Below, in pieces: positions 16,537 through 24,905 of a stretch of DNA of 64,000 bases (the stretch's first letter is position 1; each line of letters begins with the position of its first letter). A program made the translations under genes and the position numbers. A model generated the notes under the pieces. That model ran no database searches, had not been told where the DNA came from, and saw nothing but the letters and a program-made list of their open reading frames with translations. Location of the stretch: the NCBI RefSeq assembly GCF_003387075.1, contig NZ_QUMQ01000001.1, positions 2,604,001-2,668,000 of the forward strand, read 5' to 3'. This stretch comes from Asanoa ferruginea. GTDB lineage: Bacteria > Actinomycetota > Actinomycetes > Mycobacteriales > Micromonosporaceae.

Positions 16537-17232
16537 TTATGCGCCGCTGTGCGGTCGCGGGAGCCGTTGGTCGACCAGTTTGGGCGCGGCGAAGTCGCGG
16601 TTGTCGACAACCAGTTGCGCGCGTTCACGTGGCCGCACGTCGTCGAGGTAGCGGCGCTCGCCGGGCACGTATTTGGTGCGATATCGCCGCTCCGCCTCCT
16701 CGGCGGACACCATCCACACTTGGTCGCGGGCGACGCCCCGGCGCACGACGTCGTCGAACGAGACGTCGACGAAGATCCGCAGATCCCAGTGGTCGTCGAG
16801 TTCGGGCCGCTGAAGGAAACAGCCGTCGGCGATCATGATCGCGTCGGCCTCCGCGCCCCGGATCGGCCCGTCGAGCACGGTGACGGCGGCGAGGTCCATC
16901 AGCTCGCTGCGATAGCGGCGGCTGCCGCCCGGGCCGAGCGGCAACAGCAGCTCGTCGCGGATCCCGTCGTTGTCCCACGAGTCCAGGTAGTAGCTCTCCG
17001 GAGAGTCGAAGGGAAACCGGGTGCGGGCCGTGACCGCGCGCTTGAAGTGGTCGATGCCGACCCGGATCACGTGGCGGGCCGTGCGCGCCCGCACCGTCTC
17101 GGCGAGCTCGTCGCCGAGCGTCGTCTTACCGGCCGCGGAGCAGCCGTCGATCGCCACCCGCACCGGGTGTGGCCGGTCGACCTCGAGCACCGCCGCCGCC
17201 AACGCCGCCAGCACGTCGCCCCGCTGCCCCAC
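16537..17232 (-). CDS. Uridine kinase-like P-loop NTPase
   Basis: The 231-residue protein has Walker A GCSAAGKT (residues 30-37) preceded by VRVAIDG. Later it shows IRVGIDHFKRAV and the substrate-loop-like region FPFDSPESYYLDSWD, as in the phosphoribulokinase/uridine kinase family. FLQRPELDDHWDLRIFVDVS resembles the kinase core downstream of Walker B. The likely reaction is ATP-dependent phosphorylation of a nucleoside or similar small molecule; uridine itself is not proven. GTG at 17232 is supported by GGGGGAGG upstream. Confidence 0.82.
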   Translation of the reverse strand: MGQRGDVLAALAAAVLEVDRPHPVRVAIDGCSAAGKTTLGDELAETVRARTARHVIRVGIDHFKRAVTARTRFPFDSPESYYLDSWDNDGIRDELLLPLGPGGSRRYRSELMDLAAVTVLDGPIRGAEADAIMIADGCFLQRPELDDHWDLRIFVDVSFDDVVRRGVARDQVWMVSAEEAERRYRTKYVPGERRYLDDVRPRERAQLVVDNRDFAAPKLVDQRLPRPHSGA

Positions 17233-17324
17233 GATTCCTCCCCCGACTGACCCGCCCGGGAATGAAAGTAGGGCCGGCCCGCAACGGACCGACCCTACTG
17301 AGAAGTTCGCGACTGAGAAACGCG

Positions 17325-17409
17325 CGGAGGATACGAGATTCGAACTCGTGAGGGTGTAAACCCAACACGCTTTCCAAGCGTGCGCCCTAGGCCTCTAGGC
17401 GAATCCTCC
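17325..17409 (-). tRNA. tRNA-Ser (GGA), CCA not encoded
   Basis: Read on the minus strand, the acceptor stem GGAGGAT pairs with ATCCTCC followed by G. The anticodon arm CACGC-TTGGAAA-GCGTG gives GGA (reads UCC/UCU). A long variable arm is present. Unlike tRNA-Ser(CGA) and tRNA-Pro here, CCA is not encoded. A TATCCT -10 box (complement of 17417-17422) ends 7 nt upstream of the mature 5' end. Confidence 0.96.
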
Positions 17410-17489
17410 GTCGCACAGGATACAGGTCGTCTCGGAGCGATCCAGGCCACCCCAAACCCGGCGATGGGCCGCTCCAGGTAGGCTAGGGG

Positions 17490-17577
17490 CACCCCTCGTG
17501 CGGCGTGCAACCTGTGAACCTCCCCAGGGCCGGAAGGCAGCAAGGATAAGCGGGCTCTGACGGGTGCACGAGGGGCC
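17490..17577 (+). ncRNA. ffs: Signal recognition particle RNA, small bacterial type (4.5S)
   Basis: The conserved SRP domain IV core is present: GTGAACC, then CCAGGGCCGGAAGGCAGCAA with the GGAA tetraloop and internal-loop AGCA signature. The ends pair (CCCCTCGTGC with GCACGAGGGG), and a short T-run follows. TAGGCT at 17479-17484 is a likely -10 box. The ends are accurate to a few nucleotides. The RNA binds Ffh for co-translational targeting of membrane and secreted proteins; location near dnaX is common in actinobacteria. Confidence 0.93.
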
Positions 17578-17597
17578 TTTCTCTATCTGGCCCCGGC

Positions 17598-18584
17598 TTA
17601 CGACCACTCCGCTTGGGCGGCGTGCCAGCCCAGTTGCATGCGGGTGCGTACCCCCGCCAGTTCCATCATTCGTTGCACCCGGCGCTGCACGGTGCGCATC
17701 GACATGCCGAGCTGGGACGCGATGGCGCGGTCGGTCAGGCCCGCGAGGAGCAGCGAAAGCACCTGGTGGTCGAGGGGGAGCAAGGCGTCGGCCGGGCGTT
17801 GGTCGGCCAGGGCGCCGTCCGGGCCGAGACAGAGCGGCCAGGCGCGCTCCCAGGTGGCGTCGAACAGGGCCTGCAACGCGTCGAGCAGACCGCTGGGTTG
17901 GACCACCACTGCGGCGGGCAGGTCAGCCGCGTCTTCGGCCATCGGCAGGATGGCCAGCGAGCGGTCGGCGATCACGAGTTTGATCGGGACCTGTTCGGCG
18001 ACCCGCACCTCTTCGCCGGCGGTCAGTGCCGCGGTGGCGTTGGGCACTCCGCCGTCCTGTTCCAGGAGCGCCCGCTCGACGACCACCCGGTAGCTGACGC
18101 CGCGCCCCACCGCGTCGGCCTCCGCCGCGTTGTCGGCGCTCTTGACGGCCAGCGTGGTCGCGGTGACCAGGGCCTGCACCTCGGTGGTGGCGGTGAGCTG
18201 GAGCTGCTCGAAGCGTTGCCGGATGACCTCGACACCGGTCACCACCTCGACCAGGTCGCCGGAGGCGCGGTCGGCCACCGTCGCCCGGTAGCGCGCGGCC
18301 AGCGTGGCGAGTTCCTGCTCCGCGCGGCGGAGTTGGTCGCGGCGCTGGGTGACCAGCGGGGTCAGCGCGAGCGTGGGCGAGCTGGCGATGTGCCGACCGC
18401 CGGACCGGGCGGCCAGGCCCAGGTCACGCAGGCTGGTCAGGGCGGCGTCGGCCGCGGGCAGGCTGGTGTCCAGGGCCGCGGCCAGCTCGGCCGTCGTCGC
18501 GGCGGGTCGGGCGACCAGCTCGCGGTAGGTGGCCTCCTCGATCGGGCGCAGCCCGAGCGCGGCAAGCGGTGAGGTTTCGGTCAC
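17598..18584 (-). CDS. Helix-turn-helix regulator (TrmB-like N-terminus, LuxR-type C-terminal HTH)
   Basis: The 328-residue protein begins with a winged-helix-like region (about residues 12-75; TTAELAAALDTSLPAADAAL). A central domain of about 170 residues follows. The C-terminal LuxR-type HTH is LLAGLTDRAIASQLGMSMRT near residue 280, followed by VQRRVQRMM. This architecture is frequent in actinobacteria, with unknown signals. GTG at 18584 is chosen because GGGGGAAG lies 5 nt upstream; the open frame extends 43 codons further without a ribosome binding site. It is divergent from dnaX. Confidence 0.85.
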   Translation of the reverse strand: MTETSPLAALGLRPIEEATYRELVARPAATTAELAAALDTSLPAADAALTSLRDLGLAARSGGRHIASSPTLALTPLVTQRRDQLRRAEQELATLAARYRATVADRASGDLVEVVTGVEVIRQRFEQLQLTATTEVQALVTATTLAVKSADNAAEADAVGRGVSYRVVVERALLEQDGGVPNATAALTAGEEVRVAEQVPIKLVIADRSLAILPMAEDAADLPAAVVVQPSGLLDALQALFDATWERAWPLCLGPDGALADQRPADALLPLDHQVLSLLLAGLTDRAIASQLGMSMRTVQRRVQRMMELAGVRTRMQLGWHAAQAEWS

Positions 18585-18838
18585 TGTTACTTCCCCCAGG
18601 TCAAGCGCTGGCGAGTATGCGCCATGACCTAAATACGACGCAAGCGGAGCGTCCCGTCCGTGTCGTGGGTGTGCCAATGTGTGCGCAGTCGGCGCAGACC
18701 CCTCACCCCCCAACTGCGCCGGCTACCTCTTCCGATGTCCGGGCGTTGCCAAGCAGTTGGTGGCGCCCGGATCACCGTCATGGGGCGGGCAACCTGTCGG
18801 ACCGGCGTGAGAGGCTAGACGCCGTTGGGAGGGGACTC

Positions 18839-21800
18839 GTGGCGCTCGCGCTCTACCGCAAATACCGGCCCCGGACATTCGCCGAGGTGATCGGCCAGGA
18901 CCATGTGACAGAGCCGCTTTCGCAGGCCCTGCGCAGCGGCCGGCTCAACCACGCCTACCTCTTCTCCGGGCCGCGCGGCTGCGGCAAGACCTCCAGCGCG
19001 CGCATCCTCGCCCGCTCGCTCAACTGCGAGCGCGGCCCCACTCCTGAGCCCTGTGGGGTCTGCGACTCGTGCCGGGCGCTCGCACCCGACGGCTCCGGCT
19101 CGATCGACGTGATCGAGATCGACGCGGCCAGCCACGGCGGCGTCGACGACGCCCGCGAGCTGCGCGAACGCGCCTTCTTCGCCCCGGCCGCCAGCCGCTT
19201 CAAGATCTACGTGATCGACGAGGCGCACATGGTGTCGACCCAGGGCTTCAACGCGCTGCTCAAGCTGGTCGAAGAGCCACCCGACTACGTCAAGTTCATC
19301 TTCGCGACGACCGAGCCCGACAAGGTCCTCGGCACGATCAAGTCGCGCACCCACCATTACCCCTTCCGGCTGATTCCGCCGGGCATTTTGCGGCCCTACC
19401 TCGAGCAGCTCGCCGACGCCGAAAACGCGAAGGTCGATCCCGCGGTCTTCCCGCTGGTCGTCCGGGCCGGCGCAGGCAGCGCCCGCGACTCCCTGTCGGT
19501 GCTCGACCAGCTCATCGCCGGCGCCGGCCCCGAGGGTGTGAGCTACTCACGGGCGGTGGCCCTGCTCGGCGTGACCGACGCCGCCCTGATCGACGAGATG
19601 TGCGACGCGCTGGCCGCCGGCGACGGCGCTGCGGCTTACGCGACGATCGACCGGGTCGCCGAGGCCGGCCACGACCCCCGCCGCTTCGCTTCCGACTTGC
19701 TGGAGCGTCTGCGCGACCTGATCGTCATGCAGCAGGTCCCCGAGGCGGCGGCCAAGGGCCTGATCGACGGTCCGGCCGACCAGCTCGAGCGGATGAGCGC
19801 CCAGACCCAGCGGCTGGGCCCGGCTACCCTGTCCCGCAGCGCCGACATCGTGCACAACGGCTTGATCGAAATGCGCGGCACCACCGCGCCGCGGCTCCTG
19901 CTCGAGCTGATCACCGCCCGGATGCTGCTGCCGACGGCCGACAAGGGCGAGAGCGGGTTGCTCCAGCGGGTCGAGCGGATGGAACGCCGGCTGTCGCTCG
20001 GCGGTGATTTCGAATCCGGCGAGCCGGATGACGACTACTCCGGTCCCGCCGTGCTCGCCGGGCGTGGGTCTTCTTCGGGCAACCGGCCGCAGGCCGGACC
20101 GGGCGCCGGTGCCGGTTCGGCGGCTGCTGATGGCGGGGTCGAATCCGGCGGTGGCGGTTCGAGGTCGGCCGGTGGCGGCGCGGCCGCGGCGCGGGCGGCC
20201 GCCGCTGCGGCGGCGAGCCGCTCGGGCGGTGCGCGTCGCGGAGATGCCGGATCCACGGATAACGCGGCTGGCAACGGCGGTGATCCGGGGTTGGCGGCGG
20301 GTCGCGCGGGTGGCGCGCGCCGCGGAGATGCCGGATCCACGGACAACTCGGCCGGCAACGGCGGTGCTCCGGGGTTGGCGGCGGGTCGCGCGGGTGGTGC
20401 GCGCCGCACCGAGGTTGTTCCCGCGGATGACGTGGCTGGCAGCGGCGGTGACCCGGGGTTGGCGGATGGTGCGCGCCGCACCGAGGTTGTTCCCGCGGAT
20501 GACGTGGCTGGCAGCGGCGGTGATCCGGGGTTGGCGGCGGGTCGCGCAGGTGGTGCGCGCCGCGCTGAGGTCGTTGCTGCGGATGACGTGGTTGGCAGCA
20601 GCGGTGATCCGGGGTTGGCGGCGGTTGGTGCGCGCCGCACTGAGGTCGTTCCTGCGGATGACTTGGCTGGCAACGGCGGTGGTCCGGTGCCGAGTGACTT
20701 GCCTGGTGATGATCTTGCAGCTGCGGGCGACGTGGCCGGCAGTGGGGAGTGGCCCTCCCAAGCGGATCGCGCCGGTGAAGATGTCGGCTCTGCCGACGAT
20801 GCACCCGGTCGTGGCGGTGATCCGCGTTCGGCGGCACCACAAGCCGACCTTGGCCCAGCATCAAGCGCCGAAAGCGTTGCGCGGGCGAACGGCAGAGCGG
20901 CCGAGGACAGCGACGAAACGGCCGACGGCGACAGTCGCCCGCCACGGCGGGTTCCGCCTCAGGCGGTGATGGCCGACCCCGCCACCCCCGATCCAGTGAT
21001 TCCAGAAGCGGCCGCGCCAGGCGCGCTCGACGCGGCCGCGGTGCGCCGGGTCTGGGACGAGATCGTCGCCATGGTGCGGGTCAACAACAAGAGGATCGCG
21101 GCGTTGGCCAGCGAGGCGACCGTCCGCGACATCGACGGTGACACCCTCGTCCTTACTTTCCGCCATGCCTTCCACGCCCGCACGCTCGCCGAAAGCCCCG
21201 AACCTGTGGTCGACGCGATCTACGAGGTCCTCGGTGGGCGCTGGCAGATTCGCTGCGAGTTGGCCGGCGACCAGCGCGGAGCTGCGGGCCCACCGCCGGC
21301 ACGCCCGACCGCCGCACGCGAGCCGAGCGGCGGCAACGCCCCGGCCGCGGCCCGCGAGACCAACGTCAACGCCCCGGCGGCCAGCGGTTCTGCGCCGGGC
21401 CGGGAGCGGCGCGGTCGCGAGCACTCGTCGAATGGCCAGGGGGAGAGCGGCGCTTCCGGCGACCGCTCCGACGAAGACCACCCGGCCGTCCCTAGCGCCC
21501 GTGCGGTTCAGGATGCTGACCCACCCCCGAGTGAGCTCGCCGAGGAGCGGGTGGCCCCGGCCGACCCCGCCGTTCTTGGGGACGGGCCGGACGAGGCTGA
21601 TCGTGGGCCAGTAGGGAACGTCAGCGCGCAGGACCCGGGTCGTCCTGGGCCGGCCGCCGAACAGGCTCCGGCCCAGAACGGCCAAGGAGCCGGCGACGCG
21701 GCTCGAACCTCCGGACGTCAGGGCGAATCGGGGCCTTCGACCCCGACCGGCCCGGATCGCCGCGACACCGTGGCCAACGCGGATGACGAAGACGACTGGC

Positions 21801-22300
21801 CGGAGACCGCCCTACCCGGCGGCTTATCTGCGGATGCCGGCGACAGCGACTGGCCGGAAACACCGCCCACGACATTCGCCGTCCCGCAAGCCAGGAATGA
21901 ACCCGCCGAATCGCCCACTCCGGTTGTCGCCGCGGCCGCGACGGCGACGATCGGCGGCGCCGTCACCGCGACCAAGCCGGCCAAATCCGCACCCGGCAGC
22001 GTCGGCGCGGCGGCCGCCGCCCGCGCCGCGGCCCGGGCCGCGGCGGGCGGCCGGGCAAAGCCGGCAGCGGCACAGGCCGACGTCGAATTCGCTGGTGAGC
22101 CACCCTTCGACCCCGACTACGACGGCCCGGGCAAGGGCGCCGAGCGCAAGGCCAAATTCGAGGGCTTCGACCCCGGCGACGAGCCGACCGACGAGGTCAT
22201 CGACGAGCGGACCGCCCGGCAGAGCAGCGAACAACAGGCATTCGCCCTTCTCCACGAAGCTTTGGGCGCCGAACGGATCGGTGAGATCGACCTCAAGTAG
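18839..22300 (+). CDS. dnaX: DNA polymerase III subunits gamma and tau
   Basis: This is the clamp-loader ATPase of the replisome. The conserved AAA+ part occupies about residues 1-380: Walker A GPRGCGKT (44-51), zinc-binding Cys63, Cys72, Cys75, Cys78, DEAH-type Walker B (127-130) and the sensor region FIFATTEPDKVLGTIKSR. The total of 1153 residues is very long for DnaX. About residues 462-617 are tandem repeats (GGARR-x-EVVPADDVAGSGG-DPGLA units), followed by a tau-like domain (about 720-815, VRRVWDEIVAMVRVNNKRIA) and another disordered acidic/Ala region to the conserved end LLHEALGAERIGEIDLK. GTG at 18839 has GGGAGGGG upstream. No slippery A-run for frameshifting is visible. First gene of dnaX-ybaB-recR. 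Confidence 0.95.
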   Translation: MALALYRKYRPRTFAEVIGQDHVTEPLSQALRSGRLNHAYLFSGPRGCGKTSSARILARSLNCERGPTPEPCGVCDSCRALAPDGSGSIDVIEIDAASHGGVDDARELRERAFFAPAASRFKIYVIDEAHMVSTQGFNALLKLVEEPPDYVKFIFATTEPDKVLGTIKSRTHHYPFRLIPPGILRPYLEQLADAENAKVDPAVFPLVVRAGAGSARDSLSVLDQLIAGAGPEGVSYSRAVALLGVTDAALIDEMCDALAAGDGAAAYATIDRVAEAGHDPRRFASDLLERLRDLIVMQQVPEAAAKGLIDGPADQLERMSAQTQRLGPATLSRSADIVHNGLIEMRGTTAPRLLLELITARMLLPTADKGESGLLQRVERMERRLSLGGDFESGEPDDDYSGPAVLAGRGSSSGNRPQAGPGAGAGSAAADGGVESGGGGSRSAGGGAAAARAAAAAAASRSGGARRGDAGSTDNAAGNGGDPGLAAGRAGGARRGDAGSTDNSAGNGGAPGLAAGRAGGARRTEVVPADDVAGSGGDPGLADGARRTEVVPADDVAGSGGDPGLAAGRAGGARRAEVVAADDVVGSSGDPGLAAVGARRTEVVPADDLAGNGGGPVPSDLPGDDLAAAGDVAGSGEWPSQADRAGEDVGSADDAPGRGGDPRSAAPQADLGPASSAESVARANGRAAEDSDETADGDSRPPRRVPPQAVMADPATPDPVIPEAAAPGALDAAAVRRVWDEIVAMVRVNNKRIAALASEATVRDIDGDTLVLTFRHAFHARTLAESPEPVVDAIYEVLGGRWQIRCELAGDQRGAAGPPPARPTAAREPSGGNAPAAARETNVNAPAASGSAPGRERRGREHSSNGQGESGASGDRSDEDHPAVPSARAVQDADPPPSELAEERVAPADPAVLGDGPDEADRGPVGNVSAQDPGRPGPAAEQAPAQNGQGAGDAARTSGRQGESGPSTPTGPDRRDTVANADDEDDWPETALPGGLSADAGDSDWPETPPTTFAVPQARNEPAESPTPVVAAAATATIGGAVTATKPAKSAPGSVGAAAAARAAARAAAGGRAKPAAAQADVEFAGEPPFDPDYDGPGKGAERKAKFEGFDPGDEPTDEVIDERTARQSSEQQAFALLHEALGAERIGEIDLK
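20216..20700. repeat. In-frame tandem repeats inside dnaX
   Basis: Degenerate units of roughly 60-81 bp recur, each containing GTGCGCGCCGC, then GATGACGTGGCTGGCAG, then CCGGGGTTGGCGG. Two early units encode a GDAGSTDN variant and later ones EVVPADD. The reading frame is kept throughout, so the array lengthens the flexible linker between the AAA+ and tau regions. Confidence 0.85.
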
Positions 22301-22380
22301 GCGTACCTCAATAAGCGGTCTGCCGTGACAACAACAACCACAAGCGCACCTCGCCCGCGCCGGGTGCGATCACCCCACTA

Positions 22381-22394
22381 GTCTCTTAAGAGAC
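22381..22394. promoter_or_regulatory. Perfect palindrome upstream of ybaB
   Basis: GTCTCTTAAGAGAC is a perfect 14-bp palindrome with an AT core in a GC-rich region, 27 bp before the ybaB start codon. It is a candidate protein-binding site. Confidence 0.4.
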
Positions 22395-22421
22395 CGACGG
22401 TTTCGACGACAGGAGTCTCCC

Positions 22422-22754
22422 GTGCGCCCCGGTGGACAGCCCAACCTGCAGCAGCTCATGAAGCAGGCGCAGAAGATGCAGCAGCAGATCGCTGACGCGC
22501 AGGCCGAGCTGGCCGAGACCGAGGTGACCGGCACCGCCGGGGGCGGCCTGGTCACCGCCACGCTGGCCGGCACCGGCGAGGTGCTCGCGGTCAAGATCGA
22601 CCCCAAGGCGGTCGACCCCGACGATGTCGAGACGCTCGAAGACCTCGTGCTCGCCGCGCTGCGCAACGGCACCGAGGCGGTCCGGGCGCTCACCGAGGAG
22701 AAGATGGGCCCGGTCAGCGGCGGCATGGGCGGCCTCGGCCTGCCCGGCTTCTAA
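22422..22754 (+). CDS. YbaB/EbfC family nucleoid-associated protein
   Basis: The 110-residue DNA-binding protein has the family pattern [20 protein letters not shown] (coiled N-terminal helix) and [20 protein letters not shown]. Homologues form tweezer-like dimers that bind DNA and are almost always encoded between dnaX and recR, as here. AGGAG upstream of GTG 22422 supports the start. The Gly-rich tail after residue 95 is typical. It lies 121 bp from dnaX and 17 bp from recR. Confidence 0.93.
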   Translation: MRPGGQPNLQQLMKQAQKMQQQIADAQAELAETEVTGTAGGGLVTATLAGTGEVLAVKIDPKAVDPDDVETLEDLVLAALRNGTEAVRALTEEKMGPVSGGMGGLGLPGF

Positions 22755-22771
22755 GAGAACCAGGGCCAGAG

Positions 22772-23365
22772 ATGTACGAAGGCGCCATCCAGGACCTGAT
22801 CGACGAGCTGGGGCGCCTGCCCGGAGTGGGCCCGAAGAGCGCACAGCGGATCGCGTTCCACATCCTCGCCGCCGACCCGGCCGACGTCACCCGGCTGGCC
22901 AACGTGCTCAACCGGGTGAAAGACCAGGTGCGGTTCTGCACCGTCTGCTTCAACGTCGCCGAGTCCGAGCAGTGCCGGATCTGCCGCGACCCGCGCCGCA
23001 GCGGCGAATACCTCTGTGTCGTGGAGGAGCCCAAAGACGTCGTCGCGGTCGAGCGCACCGGTGAGTTCCGCGGCCGCTACCACGTGCTCGGCGGGGCGAT
23101 CAACCCGCTCGAGGGCATCGGCCCCGACCACCTGAAGGTCCGCGAGCTGATGAGCCGGCTCGGGTCGGGCGAGGTCAAGGAGCTGATCCTGGCGACCGAT
23201 CCGAATACCGAGGGTGAAGCCACCGCGACCTACATCGCCCTGCTGGTCAAGCCGATGGGCATCGCCGTAACCCGGCTGGCCAGCGGACTACCGGTTGGCG
23301 GCGACCTCGAATACGCCGACGAGATCACCTTGGGCCGTGCCTTTGAGGGCCGGCGTGCGGTCTGA
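22772..23365 (+). CDS. recR: Recombination mediator RecR
   Basis: The 197-residue protein acts with RecF and RecO to load RecA on gapped DNA. It shows an N-terminal helix-hairpin-helix ([18 protein letters not shown], residues 13-30), a C4 zinc finger (Cys56, Cys59, Cys68, Cys71) and a Toprim domain from about residue 80 ([10 protein letters not shown], then [13 protein letters not shown]). The length is standard. It is the last gene of the dnaX operon. Confidence 0.96.
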   Translation: MYEGAIQDLIDELGRLPGVGPKSAQRIAFHILAADPADVTRLANVLNRVKDQVRFCTVCFNVAESEQCRICRDPRRSGEYLCVVEEPKDVVAVERTGEFRGRYHVLGGAINPLEGIGPDHLKVRELMSRLGSGEVKELILATDPNTEGEATATYIALLVKPMGIAVTRLASGLPVGGDLEYADEITLGRAFEGRRAV

Positions 23366-23845
23366 GTCACTGTCCGACCGACACAAGCCACAAATCTCCG
23401 CAACTTAGGCACTGCAAAAGCCGCTCATCGGGCATATGCGGGCAATCTGTCCGCTTCGATACCGGGGGCCGGTGTGACACTGGCCGTTACGTGTGCCAGC
23501 ATGACCGTCACACCGAAGACGTTCTCACGTCCGGGCACAGCGTTATCCCCCGATTACCCGAGGTTCCGAGTTGGCAGGTCACATTGTCATTACGGGCAGG
23601 CCTGAAGTTGGTTACGCCCACCGCCCGCCCTTGACGCTGAGCGACGACGCGAGAAATTGTTCGGTACGCAGCGGCACGACGTCGCTGTCGTTCGCGCGCC
23701 CGTTCGGCTCACCCCAGTCGGGCGGTCACCACGAACTCTCCACGTACGCGCCAACCGATCGGTTGTCGACGCGGCGGGGACCGGTCCGCCCTGCGGGCTT
23801 CACGGTCACCTGCGCGCGGCGACCGGGGAAAGGACCGGGCAACTG
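23366..23845. other. Gene-free 480-bp region between recR and the ABC operon
   Basis: No convincing gene is seen. An inverted repeat GGTGTGAC/GTCACACC flanks 23471-23514, with an inner pair CTGGC/GCCAG. The region is less GC-rich than its surroundings and presumably holds the recR terminator and the ABC-operon promoter. A TTG-started frame (23571-23846) ends with a TGATG overlap to the permease but has poor codon bias; I do not call it. Confidence 0.5.
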
Positions 23846-24850
23846 ATGGTCGTTGGCCCCGACGCGTCCATTTCCGATCAGGTCCCTGTCGGAGAGCCGC
23901 CGGCTGAAGCCGAGGGCTCCCAGAAGGCGATCGAAGGACGCTCCCTAGGCCAGATCGCCTGGCGCCGGCTCAAGCGGGACAAGGCCGCTATGGCTGGCGG
24001 CATCGTGATCATCCTGCTGATCCTCATCGCGATCTTCGCGCCGCTCATCGTGCACGCGTGGGGTTACCCACCGAACTCCTTCCACCAGGAGACGATGGAC
24101 CCGGCGACGCAGTCGCCCACCTCGACGTTCCCCTTCGGCCACTTCGACTCCAAGCACCTGATGGGTGTCGAGCCGCCGTTCGGACGCGACATCTTCAGCC
24201 GCGTGCTCTACGGCGCGCGCATCTCGCTGCTGATCGCGTTCCTGTCGACGCTGCTTTCCGTGGTCATCGGCGCGACGCTCGGCGTCATCGCCGGTTTCCT
24301 CGGTGGCTGGGCCGACTGGGTGATCAGCCGCGCGATGGACCTGTTCCTCGCGTTCCCGATCCTGGTGTTCGCGATCGCGTTGGCCGGTGTCATCCCCGAC
24401 AAGGCGTTCGGGTTGTCCGGCGACACGCTCCGAATAGTGCTGCTGATCTTCATCATCGGTTTCTTCAACTGGGGCTACATGGCCCGCATCGTCCGCGGAC
24501 AGACGCTCTCCCTGCGTGAGCGCGAGTTCGTCGACGCGGCCCGCAGCCTCGGTGCGCGCAACGGCTACATCCTCCGCAAGGAGCTGTTGCCCAACCTGCT
24601 GGCGCCGATCCTGATCTACGCCACTCTGCTGATCCCGACGAACATCCTGTTCGAAGCCGGCCTGTCCTTCCTCGGCGTCGGCATCAGGCCGCCGACGGCG
24701 ACCTGGGGCGGCATGCTCAGCGAGGCCGTGCACTACTACACGATCCCGCACTACATGTTCTGGCCGGGCTTGGCGATCTTCATCACCGTGCTGGCCTTCA
24801 ACCTCTTCGGAGACGGACTCCGCGACGCGCTTGACCCAAAGACGCGATGA
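23846..24850 (+). CDS. Peptide-type ABC transporter permease (DppC/OppC-like)
   Basis: The 334-residue inner-membrane subunit has a cytoplasmic N-terminus (about 50 residues), a first transmembrane helix GGIVIILLILIAIFAPLIV, an OppC-type extracytoplasmic segment, and five further helices. The coupling EAA loop is EFVDAARSLGARNGYILRKE. It begins a five-gene importer operon with the substrate-binding protein, the second permease and two ATPases. Placing DppC first, ahead of the binding protein, is unusual. The ATG is chosen for its position before the conserved N-terminus; the ribosome binding site (GGGAAAGGA) is somewhat distant. Confidence 0.88.
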   Translation: MVVGPDASISDQVPVGEPPAEAEGSQKAIEGRSLGQIAWRRLKRDKAAMAGGIVIILLILIAIFAPLIVHAWGYPPNSFHQETMDPATQSPTSTFPFGHFDSKHLMGVEPPFGRDIFSRVLYGARISLLIAFLSTLLSVVIGATLGVIAGFLGGWADWVISRAMDLFLAFPILVFAIALAGVIPDKAFGLSGDTLRIVLLIFIIGFFNWGYMARIVRGQTLSLREREFVDAARSLGARNGYILRKELLPNLLAPILIYATLLIPTNILFEAGLSFLGVGIRPPTATWGGMLSEAVHYYTIPHYMFWPGLAIFITVLAFNLFGDGLRDALDPKTR

Positions 24851-24905
24851 GCTCCGACCGGTTCCACCCGAAGCCCCACCACCTCTCAACGAAGGGGAGC
24901 AGTAG

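Noticed and set aside
18839-22300. Programmed frameshift producing gamma from dnaX
   Set aside because: No slippery A-run followed by a stem-loop is visible near the end of the AAA+ region.
23571-23846. Small gene directly before the ABC permease
   Set aside because: The TGATG overlap is attractive, but the TTG start has no ribosome binding site and third-position GC is low for this genome.
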